Shown here piece by piece: positions 28,420-36,515 of a stretch of 64,000 nt of DNA (within the stretch, counting starts at the first letter, position 1; every line of letters starts with the position of its first letter). The translations under genes and the position numbers were made by a program. Source of the DNA: Sphingomonas bacterium. GTDB lineage: Bacteria; Pseudomonadota; Alphaproteobacteria; Sphingomonadales; Sphingomonadaceae. A model generated the notes under the pieces. That model made no database searches and had not been told where the DNA came from. It was given only the letters and a program-made list of their open reading frames with translations. Location: positions 1 to 64,000 of the forward strand of contig NZ_CAHJWJ010000018.1 in NCBI RefSeq assembly GCF_903642285.1. The letters run 5' to 3'.

Positions 28420-28833
28420 ATGGAGCAGCGGGTAGACGGCGGCGGTGCGGAGCGCAGGCGGACGATCGCCCGCTGGCTGCTGGCGTCGTTCTACGCCGTG
28501 GCCGGCGTGGGGCATCTGCTCGCGACCGATGCCATGGTGCGGATCGTACCGGACTGGGTGCCGTTCCCGCATGCGGTGGTGATCGCGACGGGGGTGTGCG
28601 AGCTGGCGGGTGTCGTCGCACTGCTCACGCCGCGCTGGCGTCGTCTCGCCGGCTGGGCCTTCGCCGCCTATGCGGTGTGCGTCTACCCGGCGAACGTCAA
28701 GCACGCGATCCACGATCTGGGTACGGGAACCGGCCTGCCGATCTGGTATCACGGCCCGCGATTGCTGCTGCAGCCGCTGATCGTGTGGTGGGCACTGTGG
28801 GCGAGCGGGGCGGTGACGCTGCGCCGCCGCTAA
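28420..28833 (+). CDS. DoxX-family membrane protein
   Basis: 137 residues from ATG 28420 (GGGAG seven bases upstream; ATG 28390 is an alternative). Four hydrophobic segments: WLLASFYAVAGVGHLL, AVVIATGVCELAGVVALL, LAGWAFAAYAVCVYPANV and LLLQPLIVWWALWA. The order and the AGVGHL and CELAG motifs match DoxX-like proteins, which are linked loosely to quinone or redox membrane functions. Specific role unknown. Confidence 0.8.
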   Translation: MEQRVDGGGAERRRTIARWLLASFYAVAGVGHLLATDAMVRIVPDWVPFPHAVVIATGVCELAGVVALLTPRWRRLAGWAFAAYAVCVYPANVKHAIHDLGTGTGLPIWYHGPRLLLQPLIVWWALWASGAVTLRRR

Positions 28834-28863
28834 GTTTACAAAGGTGATGGTAGTGCGCAAGAT

Positions 28864-29280
28864 TCACGGCTCCCACCCGCCGGGGCGTCGACCCATGCGC
28901 GCGCGGGTATTCAGCGCCGCCATCGCCATCCGGTTGTCGAAGCGGTGGATGCGCGCGACCTCCCGCCCGGCGTAGAAGCGCGGCACGGTATAGCCGTTGA
29001 TTCCCCGCTGCATCGCGAGCGACAGCGCGCGGGTAAAGCCCTCGTCCTGCGCCGCGTCCCACGCCGCCGCGAAGCTCTCCGCGCCGGGACGATCGCGCAG
29101 CCGATAGGCCGACTGCGCCGACATCCCCACCGCCCGCGCCGCCGCCGATACGACGCCGGTGACGGCGAGCACCTCGATGAACCCGCGCTGCCGCGCGGGC
29201 GTCCATCCGTCGTGGCGGACGCGGGCGAGCGCGACGGGCGTGAAGTCATAGGGTTCGGGGGCGGGTTCAGCGTGGGTCAT
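28864..29280 (-). CDS. Helix-turn-helix protein of unknown role
   Basis: 138 residues from ATG 29280. The segment RQRGFIEVLAVTGVVSAAARAVGMSAQSAYRLRDRPGA (about 35-70, shown here by its helices only: FIEVLAVTG, AARAVGMS, AYRLRDRP) is a helix-turn-helix like that of small sphingomonad DNA-binding proteins or terminase-small-subunit-like proteins. The C-terminus has GYTVPRFYAGREV and MGRRPG. It lies beside a broken higA in an accessory patch. Function not known. Confidence 0.65.
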   Translation of the reverse strand: MTHAEPAPEPYDFTPVALARVRHDGWTPARQRGFIEVLAVTGVVSAAARAVGMSAQSAYRLRDRPGAESFAAAWDAAQDEGFTRALSLAMQRGINGYTVPRFYAGREVARIHRFDNRMAMAALNTRARMGRRPGGWEP

Positions 29281-29337
29281 CGAACAGGGTATGTCGGGGG
29301 CGGGCCGTGTAGGACAGGGTTTTGTGGGGAGCGCATC

Positions 29338-29378
29338 CGTCATGCCGGGCTTGTCCGGGCATCCATGCCGCGGCACGT
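29338..29378. repeat. Repeat family B, single copy
   Basis: CCGTCATGCCGGGCTTGTCC then GGGCATCCATGCC. It abuts or replaces the 5' end of the broken higA gene. Confidence 0.55.
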
Positions 29379-29625
29379 TCCTCGACCGATGGGGAGAGCC
29401 GACCCCGCGTCTACATGGCTTGAGCGTGACAGACGCCGCGGCGAAATTGCACGTCACGCGGCAGGCGATGAGCAATCTGCTGGGGGCCGGGCGGGGCTGT
29501 CGGTCGAGATGGCGATCCGGTTCGAGAAGGCGTTCGGGCTGAGCGCCGACACGCCGATGCGGATGCAGGCGGGGTATGATCTGGCGCGGGAGGGGGCGAT
29601 CGAGGTGGAGCGGGTGGCAGCTTAG
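29360..29625 (+). pseudogene. HigA-type antitoxin, disrupted
   Basis: Two frames together spell a HigA-family (XRE helix-turn-helix) antitoxin: LSVTDAAAKLHVTRQAMSN in one frame, then GLSVEMAIRFEKAFGLSAD and MRMQAGYDL in the next. The break is one lost base in the G-rich stretch 29481-29496. The normal N-terminus (HPGRFLRERFLDPLG pattern) is degraded and overlaps a family B repeat. No HigB toxin gene is adjacent. It is a decayed remnant. A sequencing error could explain the frameshift but not the poor N-terminus. Confidence 0.7.
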
Positions 29626-29708
29626 TGCGACCTTTCAATTAGCTAAGCCGTTCGGCCCGACGGCAATACGACATGAATTGGATGCAGCGTCGGTAGTCCG
29701 CTGCGAGG

Positions 29709-29924
29709 TTACGCCGCCCGCAGCACCTGAAATGGCAATGCCGATGTCTCCAGCGTGGTCAGGTCGAGTTGCTTCGACGCATGATCGATGTCGATGCCGA
29801 CAATCCCGCCTTCCGAATCAAAGTCGAGATTGACGTTATCCGTCGCCGCGCGGGTCTCGACGCTGTCGCCAGCGGACAGTTCGATGTAGAGGCTGTCAGT
29901 ATCCGGGTAGTAATGCAGCTTCAT
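29709..29924 (-). CDS. DUF2283 domain protein
   Basis: 71 residues. MKLHYYPDTDSLYIELSAGDS, with the later GGIVGIDIDHASKQLDL, is the DUF2283 signature. These small proteins usually pair with a short DUF4258-like protein encoded directly upstream, in a layout that resembles a toxin-antitoxin pair; the role is unproven. The ATG at 29924 overlaps the stop of the upstream frameshifted gene (ATGA). Confidence 0.8.
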   Translation of the reverse strand: MKLHYYPDTDSLYIELSAGDSVETRAATDNVNLDFDSEGGIVGIDIDHASKQLDLTTLETSALPFQVLRAA

Positions 29925-30186
29925 GCATCGGCGTCCTTATAATCGCGGTCGAAGAATGCGTTGTGGACGGTCTCGCCGTCCGTCAGCGTGACAACGCGCC
30001 GCATATACGCCTTGCCGCGCTCAAGCTCAACGCGTCTCCAGAAGCGGACTCGGCCATCCTCTTGCTCTCCGATTGCGCGGCATCGGCAAGCGTTTGCACA
30101 ATCCACGCGTCGCGCAGATACGGCCGTTTCTCTCGGACCTGCTCGGCGAAATAGCGCGTAGTCTTCACGTCATCCCACCGTGACAA
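29921..30186 (-). pseudogene. Frameshifted DUF4258-like partner of the DUF2283 gene
   Basis: Two overlapping frames together make one recognisable protein: WDDVKTTRYFAEQVREKRP and YLRDAWIVQTLADAAQSE in the first (TTG start 30186), then QEDGRVRFWRRVELERGK and VVTLTDGETVHNAFFDRDY in the second. The frame switch lies near 30060-30080. The family pattern (RPYL...W, DGRIRFW, RVVTL.DGETVHNAFFDR) is intact apart from the shift. Its start lies inside the end of the helicase gene (30170). Either the gene is dead or there is a base error. Confidence 0.65.
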
Positions 30187-32446
30187 ACGAATCCATCACC
30201 CGCTTCCGCCCGGCACTCTCGAAATCGATCTCCAACTTGTTGCCTTCGATCTCCGCGATATCGCCGTAGCCGAACTTCTGGTGGAACACGCGCTGGCCGA
30301 CGGACAGGTCGCTGCGGCCCTTGTTGCCCAGACTGACCGCGGAGGTCCGCGCCTCCACCACGCGCGAGGGTTCGCGGACGAAGCCGCCGACCGTCGCCGC
30401 ACGCTGCCAGCCGGGGCCGCGGCCGGTGCCGCGGGCGATGTCCGCGAACGGGTCGGCGCGTTCGCTCCAATTCGCCTGCCACAGGCTCGCGCCGCCCGAC
30501 ATCGTCGTTTCCGCTTCGTGATGTTCGCTGGGAAGTTCGCCGACGAAGCGGCTGGGAATGCTGGAGTTCCACTGACCGTAGATGCGCCGGTTCGCGGCGT
30601 GGAGGATCGTCGCGCTGCGCCGGGCACGGGTGATCGCGACATAGGCGAGGCGGCGTTCCTCCTCCAGCGCGCGGGTGCCGCCCTCGTCGATCGCACGTTG
30701 CGAGGGGAACAGCCCTTCCTCCCAGCCGACCAGGAAGACGGTGTCGTATTCCAGACCCTTGGCGGCGTGGATCGTCATGATCGTGACCTTGGGATCGTCG
30801 CGGCCACCTTCATTGTCCATGACGAGCGACACGTGTTCGAGGAACGCGCCGAGCGACTCATATTCCTCCATCGCGCGGACGAGTTCGGACAGATTCTCCA
30901 GCCGCCCCGCGGCGTCGGCCGACTTCTCCGCCTGGTACATCGCGGTATAGCCGCTCTCGTCGAGCAATTGCCGCGCGAGTTCGGCGTGCGGCATCGATTG
31001 CGCCATGTCGCGCCAGCGCGCGATGTCGCCGACCAACCGGCCGAGCGCGTTGCGCGCCGCGCCGGTCAGTTCGTCGCTGTCGAGGATGCGCGCCGCGGCG
31101 ATCGTCAGCGGCACGTTCAGCGCGCGCGCCAGCTGATGGACCTTCGCCACCGCCTTGTCGCCGAGACCACGCTTGGGCACGTTGACGATCCGCTCGAACG
31201 CCAGATCGTCGGCGGGCTGGTTGACGACGCGCAGATACGCCAGCGCATCGCGGATCTCGGCGCGTTCGTAGAAGCGAAAACCGCCGACGATCTTGTACGG
31301 CATGCCTATCGCGATGAACCGGTCCTCGAACTCGCGGGTCTGGTGCTGCGCGCGGACGAGGATCGCGATGTCGTTCAGCGACGTGCCGCCGCGCCGCGCC
31401 GTCTCGATATCGTCGCCCACCCGGCGCGCTTCCTCCGGACCGTCCCAGACGCCGACGACGCGGACCTTTTCGCCCGCGTCGATCTCGGTCCATAATTGCT
31501 TGCCGAGCCGGCCGCTATTGTGCGCGATGACGCCCGAAGCGGCACCGAGGATATGCGGGGTGGAGCGGTAATTCTGTTCGAGCCGGATGACCTTCGCGCC
31601 CGGAAAATCCTTCTCGAACTTCAGGATGTTCTCGACCTGCGCGCCGCGCCAGGAATAGATCGACTGGTCGTCGTCGCCGACGCAGGCGATGTTGCGCCGT
31701 TCCTGTGCGAGGAGCCGCAGCCAGAGATACTGGACGCTGTTGGTGTCTTGGTATTCGTCCACCATGATGTAGCGGAAGCGCTGCTGGTACAGCTCCAGCA
31801 CGTCGCGGTGCGTCTTCAGGATGACGAGCATGTGGAGCAGCAGATCGCCGAAATCGCAGGCGTTCAGCGCCTTCAGCCGAGCCTGATAGGCCGCATACAG
31901 CTCCCCGCCGCGGCCGTTGGCGTAGCGTTCGCTTTCGCCCGCATCGATCTCGCGCGGACTCAGACCGCGATTCTTCCAGTCGTCGATCACGCCGCCCAAT
32001 GCGCGCGCAGGAAAGCGCTTCTCGTCGATGTCGGCGGCGAGGATCAGCTGTTTCAGCAGCCGCAGCTGATCGTCGGTATCGAGGATCGTGAAGTTCGATT
32101 GCAGCCCGACCAACGCCGCATGCCGCCTGAGCATTTTCGCACCGATCGCGTGGAAGGTGCCGAGCCACGGCATCCCCTCGACCATGTCGCCGACCAGCCG
32201 CCCGACCCGGTCGCGCATCTCGCGTGCGGCCTTGTTGGTGAAGGTGACGCTCAGGATCTCGGATGGATACGCCTTGCGCGTATACAGCAGGTGCGCGAGG
32301 CGGGCCGTCAGCGCCGCGGTCTTGCCCGTACCCGCACCCGCGAGCATCAGCACCGGCCCATCGGTCGTCAGCACCGCCTCGCGTTGCGGCGGGTTCAGGC
32401 CTTTGAGATAGGGCGGGTCGGTCGGCTGGGCGGCGAGGCTGGTCAC
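30170..32446 (-). CDS. uvrD: UvrD/PcrA-type superfamily 1A DNA helicase
   Basis: 758 residues. A 3'-5' helicase for nucleotide-excision and mismatch repair and for clearing RecA or stalled polymerase. Motif I GAGTGKT (about 37-43), motif Ia TFTNKAAREMR, motif II VDEYQDTN, motif III GDDDQSIYSWRGA, motif IV QNYRS, motif V TIHAAKGLE and motif VI VAITRARR are all present. The C-terminal Tudor-like piece (VGQRVFHQKFGYGDIAEIEG) binds RNA polymerase in PcrA/UvrD. Length is normal. Whether it is best called UvrD or PcrA is a naming matter. Confidence 0.95.
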   Translation of the reverse strand: MTSLAAQPTDPPYLKGLNPPQREAVLTTDGPVLMLAGAGTGKTAALTARLAHLLYTRKAYPSEILSVTFTNKAAREMRDRVGRLVGDMVEGMPWLGTFHAIGAKMLRRHAALVGLQSNFTILDTDDQLRLLKQLILAADIDEKRFPARALGGVIDDWKNRGLSPREIDAGESERYANGRGGELYAAYQARLKALNACDFGDLLLHMLVILKTHRDVLELYQQRFRYIMVDEYQDTNSVQYLWLRLLAQERRNIACVGDDDQSIYSWRGAQVENILKFEKDFPGAKVIRLEQNYRSTPHILGAASGVIAHNSGRLGKQLWTEIDAGEKVRVVGVWDGPEEARRVGDDIETARRGGTSLNDIAILVRAQHQTREFEDRFIAIGMPYKIVGGFRFYERAEIRDALAYLRVVNQPADDLAFERIVNVPKRGLGDKAVAKVHQLARALNVPLTIAAARILDSDELTGAARNALGRLVGDIARWRDMAQSMPHAELARQLLDESGYTAMYQAEKSADAAGRLENLSELVRAMEEYESLGAFLEHVSLVMDNEGGRDDPKVTIMTIHAAKGLEYDTVFLVGWEEGLFPSQRAIDEGGTRALEEERRLAYVAITRARRSATILHAANRRIYGQWNSSIPSRFVGELPSEHHEAETTMSGGASLWQANWSERADPFADIARGTGRGPGWQRAATVGGFVREPSRVVEARTSAVSLGNKGRSDLSVGQRVFHQKFGYGDIAEIEGNKLEIDFESAGRKRVMDSFVTVG

Positions 32447-32546
32447 CGGCGAACAAGTAGTGAACGTGGCGGGTTAGGGCAACCGTCGTGCGGGGTGATG
32501 GCGATCGATCCGGCGTAAAAGGATGGCGCGCCCGATTGACGCACAG

Positions 32547-32650
32547 CCCCCCCGGCAAGGGCCGGGGCCCAGCTGCAAGACCATCATTGGGAAGCGACGA
32601 CCTCGACAATCATGAACAGCGCACCTGGGCCCCGGCCTTCGCCGGGGAGG
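32547..32650. repeat. Repeat family A, inverted pair without a gene
   Basis: Arms 32547-32574 (CCCCGGC-AAGG-GCCGGGG then CCCAG) and 32625-32650 (CTGGGCCCCGGCCTTCGCC then GGGGAGG) face each other as at the GIY-YIG gene 1 locus. TTGGGAAGCG at 32587-32596 also matches the sequence that follows the left arm there (451-460). The stem differs from the 425 copy by a compensated C-G to G-C swap. Confidence 0.8.
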
Positions 32651-32656
32651 CGGACG

Positions 32657-33199
32657 CTAAACGGCTTCAGCCCGTAACAACGTAATCCGCGCCTTGCTGT
32701 GGACGCGCGTCGCATCCACGGCGAAACCGGCCAGCGCGATTTCCTCCGCCTTCGCGCTTTCGATGCTGATCCAGGTCGCAGGCCCGGTCCAGCCGAGCCG
32801 CGACAGCTTGTCGAGCGCAACCACGCCGGCCCCGGTGCCATAGGGCGGGTCCATCATCACGATGTCGAGCGGCGCGGGGGCGGGGCCGAGCGCCATCACC
32901 GATGTCGCGCGGACATCGGCGCGCGCGCCCAGCCTGGCGAGATTGGCCTTCAGCGCGTCGAGTGCGGCGCGGTCCTGTTCGACGAACAGGCACGCCGCGG
33001 CACCGCGCGACAAGGCCTCGATCCCCAGCGCCCCCGATCCGGCGAACAGGTCCGCGACCGCCAGTCCCTCGAAACTGCCGACGCGGCTCGTCAGCATCGA
33101 GAACAGCGCCTCGCGCATTCGGTCGGCGGTTGGGCGGGTCGCTTCGCCCCTGGGAGCGGCGAGCGGACGGCCGCGCCACGCGCCAGCGATGACGCGCAT
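32657..33199 (-). CDS. rsmD: 16S rRNA m2G966 methyltransferase RsmD
   Basis: 180 residues. MRVIAGAWRGRPLAAPRG, TRPTADRMREALFSML, the SAM motif VADLFAGSGALGIEALSRGA and the catalytic DPPY (MMDPPYGTG, about 117-124) identify RsmD. It methylates G966 in the 30S. It overlaps the upstream pseudouridine synthase by one base, a conserved pair. A family A repeat pair lies right after its stop. Confidence 0.95.
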   Translation of the reverse strand: MRVIAGAWRGRPLAAPRGEATRPTADRMREALFSMLTSRVGSFEGLAVADLFAGSGALGIEALSRGAAACLFVEQDRAALDALKANLARLGARADVRATSVMALGPAPAPLDIVMMDPPYGTGAGVVALDKLSRLGWTGPATWISIESAKAEEIALAGFAVDATRVHSKARITLLRAEAV

Positions 33200-34509
33200 C
33201 AGCCCCGGTCCCTCGGCGTCTTGCCCCGCGGCGTCTTGTCCTGCGGCGTCCTGGACGGCCGTCCGCGGCCCCCCGCCGGGCCCTTGCCGGGTGCGGGCTT
33301 GGTCGAGCGCGGACGCTTGTCGCTTACCGCGCTTCCGTCCGCGCGAATCCGGGTCGAACCCGCGGGCTTGGCCGGGCGCGAGGATTTGCCGGGGCGATCG
33401 GCCGCCGGTGCGTCGGATCGCCGGGCAGCGCCGCGCGTCCCGCGAGACGCGGCGACGGCGTCTCCGTCTCTCGGCGGCCGGGCCGGGTGCTGCGCTGCGG
33501 CTTCGGCGGGCGGGCGTCGGTCGTCGGCGCGCGGTGGCCTGGTCGTCAAGGCTTCCCCGACCCGCGTCGATCGTTCGGTACGGAACCGGCGGGCGCTGGG
33601 TTCCTGGCGCGCGGGCCCGGCGGAACGCGGCGCGCGATCGACGGGTGGCGGCTTGCGCGGGGTCGCGGCAGCGCGCGGTTTCGACCGTGCCTCCACCGCG
33701 ATCGTGGCACCGGGCGAATCATCGCGCGACCGGCCGTGGCGGACATCGCCGAGCGCACGGCGGAACGCGGCGAGGTCGTGTTCGCCGACTTCTCCGACCT
33801 CGCCCGGGCCCAGTTCGCCCAGGACGAACGGGCCGTAGCGCGTGCGGATCAGGCGGCTGACCTGCAATTCGAGATGTTCCAGTACGCGGCGGACCTCGCG
33901 GTTCTTGCCCTCGGTCAGGATCATCTCGATCCAGACATTCGCGCCCGTCCGGCGTTCGATGTTCGCGTCGATCGAACCGTAGCGGATCCCCTCGATCTCC
34001 ACGCCTTCCGCCAGACCCTCGAGCTGCGCCTGCGTCACCTGCCCGTAGGCGCGCGCGCGGTAGGCGCGCTCGACACCGGTCGAGGGCAATTCCAGCTGAC
34101 GTTTGAACCCGCCGTCGGTGGTCAGCAGCAATAGCCCCTCGGTCGCGAGATCGAGACGACCGACGGGCACGACGCGCGGCAGGTCGTCGGGCAGATGTTC
34201 GTAGATCGTGGGTCGCCCCTTGGGATCGCGCTCGGTCACCAGCAGCCCTTGGGGCTTGTGGTACAGGAACAGCCGGGTCGGCTCCGCTGCCTGTACGGGA
34301 TTGCCGTCGACGGTGACGCCGGCCAGCGAGGTCAGCACCGTCGCCGGCGTGTCGAGCACTGCGCCGTCGATCGCGATCCGACCCTCCGCGATCATCCGTT
34401 CGATCTCGCGGCGCGATGCGATCCCGGCGCGCGCGAGAAGTTTGGCGATGCGGTCGCCGTCGCGCGGCGTGTCGGTTTCGGCGCGCGGGGCCTTGATCCT
34501 GGTCGTCAT
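33199..34509 (-). CDS. rluB: RluB-type 23S rRNA pseudouridine synthase with long basic tail
   Basis: 436 residues. An S4 RNA-binding domain (IAKLLARAGIASRREIERMI, about 20-75) precedes the catalytic domain with the Asp nucleophile motif VGRLDLATEGLLLLT (about 118) and GKNREVRRVLEHL. This is the RsuA/RluB/RluE/RluF family; the RluB assignment (Psi2605) is by likeness. From about residue 245 the protein has nearly 190 residues of Arg/Pro/Ala-rich, probably disordered sequence (RSRDDSPG, KPRAAATPRKPPPVDRAP, and similar). Such a tail is frequent in sphingomonads and should add RNA affinity. Confidence 0.9.
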   Translation of the reverse strand: MTTRIKAPRAETDTPRDGDRIAKLLARAGIASRREIERMIAEGRIAIDGAVLDTPATVLTSLAGVTVDGNPVQAAEPTRLFLYHKPQGLLVTERDPKGRPTIYEHLPDDLPRVVPVGRLDLATEGLLLLTTDGGFKRQLELPSTGVERAYRARAYGQVTQAQLEGLAEGVEIEGIRYGSIDANIERRTGANVWIEMILTEGKNREVRRVLEHLELQVSRLIRTRYGPFVLGELGPGEVGEVGEHDLAAFRRALGDVRHGRSRDDSPGATIAVEARSKPRAAATPRKPPPVDRAPRSAGPARQEPSARRFRTERSTRVGEALTTRPPRADDRRPPAEAAAQHPARPPRDGDAVAASRGTRGAARRSDAPAADRPGKSSRPAKPAGSTRIRADGSAVSDKRPRSTKPAPGKGPAGGRGRPSRTPQDKTPRGKTPRDRG

Positions 34510-34636
34510 CGGGCGGCTGATACAGGCTTATGCACGGGTCACCGAATAAAATTGCGACCGACGTGGTCAACGCGCGTTAAGGCGCGCAGGCACAGGGACG
34601 TATCGAGGCGGGCACCCCGCCGGGGAAAAGGCGGGC

Positions 34637-35065
34637 ATGATGTTCATGCGGAAGAAGCGGTCGATCGTCCGGCTCCTCGTCGTCGAGGACGAGCCGCTGA
34701 TCGCCTTCGATACCGAACATGTCCTGACCGATGCCGATTTCACGATCGTCGCGACCGTCGACCGCGTCGCGGATGCGCTGGCGGTCATCGAAAGCGGCGC
34801 GACGATCGATCTGGTGCTGGTCGATGTCAGTCTGGCGGACGGATCGGGGATCGACGTCGCACGCGCCGCCTATGGCCGCGGGGTCGCGGTGATGTTCGTG
34901 ACCGGCAACTGCCCGGTCGACGCGCATTCGTTCGCGACCGGGTGCCTTGCGAAACCCTATGCCCCGCGCGACCTGCTCGGGTCGATCGCCGCGATCGAGG
35001 CGACTCGCGGCGGGCAGACGCCCAAGCGGCTGCCGTCGGGCTTCACGCTGTTCGCGGCGGCTTGA
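34637..35065 (+). CDS. Single-domain response regulator (CheY-like receiver)
   Basis: 142 residues. The receiver fold is complete: acidic pair VVEDEPLIAFD (about 16-24), phospho-acceptor Asp in VLVDVSLADGSG (about 59), Thr/Ser switch in MFVTGNCP and the Lys in CLAKPYAPRDLL. There is no output domain or adjacent kinase, so the partner is encoded elsewhere. The switch position and the KPY motif follow the FAT GUY-type receivers common in sphingomonads, which act in general stress signalling. Confidence 0.88.
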   Translation: MMFMRKKRSIVRLLVVEDEPLIAFDTEHVLTDADFTIVATVDRVADALAVIESGATIDLVLVDVSLADGSGIDVARAAYGRGVAVMFVTGNCPVDAHSFATGCLAKPYAPRDLLGSIAAIEATRGGQTPKRLPSGFTLFAAA

Positions 35066-35129
35066 GGCTGCCACTAGCCAGCGCCTGCTATCCCGCTAGA
35101 GTTATCCGCATGCAGGGTGGGAGATTGGG

Positions 35130-36515
35130 GTGGCGGACCAGGACAGGCGATCGGACGGCGGGTCAGCGGTCGCGACGCTGAAGGGTTATTTTGCTCCGGC
35201 ACCGCTTGGTGCTTTCCTGTTGGGTATTTCGAGTGGCTTTCCGCTCGTGCTGCTGCTGTCGACGATGTCCTACTGGCTGTCGCGCGTCGGTGTCGACAAG
35301 AAGACGATCGGTTTCGCCTTCGCGCTCGGGACGCCTTACACGCTCAAATTCCTGTGGGCACCGATCATCGACGGCGTGTCGATCCCGATCCTCGCCAAGC
35401 TGGTCGGGCAACGCCGTGCCTGGCTTTACGCCGTACAGGCTCTGTTGGTCGTCGCGGTGATCCAGCTTGGTGCAAGCGATCCGGTGCATCATATCGGACG
35501 GTTCGCGCTTTGGGGGGTCGTCATGGCGTTCCTGTCTGCGACACAGGATATCGTGATCGACGCATACCGGATCGAAACGCTGGCGGATGACGAACTGGCG
35601 CAGGGGACCGCAACGAACCAAGTCGGCTATCGGACGGGTAATCTGCTTGCCGGTGCGGGGACTGTCTGGCTGGCATCGACCGAAGGTCTCGGGTTGGGCT
35701 GGGCATCGGGATATGCGGTGACCGCAGCCCTTGTGCTGCCCGGTGCGATCGCCTCGATCTGGCTTGGGCCCGGCAAGCGAACGGCGGTGCGTGAACCGTT
35801 CAGTGCGGCTACCTTCGTCCATTTCCTGCGACACAATGTCGTCGCGCCCTTCCTGGATTTCTTTCAGCGCCGGGGGGCGTGGCTGATCCTGCTGTTCGTG
35901 CTGACGTATAAGCTGGGCGATGCGGTCGGGCAGAATATGCTGTCGCCGATGGTCGTCGCACAGGGATATTCGGATACCGATTTCATCGCGATCAACAAGC
36001 TGGTCGGCTTTTGGGCGTTGGTCATCGGATCGCTGATCGCGGGCGGATTGATCGCACGGTTCGGGATGGTCCGGCTGCTGTTCGGGGCGGGGGTCATCAT
36101 GATGGTCGCCAATCTGATGTTCGCCAGCGTCGCGCTGACGGGACATTCGCGGGCGCTGTTGGCGACGGCGGTCGGGACGGAGAATCTGTTCGCGGCGATC
36201 AGCCTTACGGTCTTCGCGACCTATCTGGCCGGTCTGTCCAACACCGCCTTTACCGCCACCCAATATGCATTGTTGTCCAGCGTGGCGGCGATCGGGCGGA
36301 CCTTTGCGACGACGCCCTCGGGGTATGTCGCCAGCGCGCTTGGCTGGCCGAGCTTTTACGTCTTCTGCTGCTGCCTCGCCATTCCGGGGCTGACATTTCT
36401 GTGGCTCATGCAGCGCGCGGGGTTCGTCGTCGAAAGCGTTCGGCAAAGCGGCGTAGAGGAACCGGAAAGCGCGCCCGATGCGCGGGCCGCCGTCAGTCGG
36501 GCACCTGATCGTTGA
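35130..36515 (+). CDS. AmpG-like muropeptide/MFS permease
   Basis: 461 residues with a GTG start. About 12 membrane segments. The segments FLLGISSGFPLVLLLSTMSYWL, TLKFLWAPIIDG, and ATQDIVIDAYRIE match AmpG, the inner-membrane permease that recycles anhydro-muropeptides and links cell-wall turnover to beta-lactamase control. No ampD or ampR gene is nearby. Its last 23 bases overlap the convergent folC end. Confidence 0.85.
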   Translation: MADQDRRSDGGSAVATLKGYFAPAPLGAFLLGISSGFPLVLLLSTMSYWLSRVGVDKKTIGFAFALGTPYTLKFLWAPIIDGVSIPILAKLVGQRRAWLYAVQALLVVAVIQLGASDPVHHIGRFALWGVVMAFLSATQDIVIDAYRIETLADDELAQGTATNQVGYRTGNLLAGAGTVWLASTEGLGLGWASGYAVTAALVLPGAIASIWLGPGKRTAVREPFSAATFVHFLRHNVVAPFLDFFQRRGAWLILLFVLTYKLGDAVGQNMLSPMVVAQGYSDTDFIAINKLVGFWALVIGSLIAGGLIARFGMVRLLFGAGVIMMVANLMFASVALTGHSRALLATAVGTENLFAAISLTVFATYLAGLSNTAFTATQYALLSSVAAIGRTFATTPSGYVASALGWPSFYVFCCCLAIPGLTFLWLMQRAGFVVESVRQSGVEEPESAPDARAAVSRAPDR

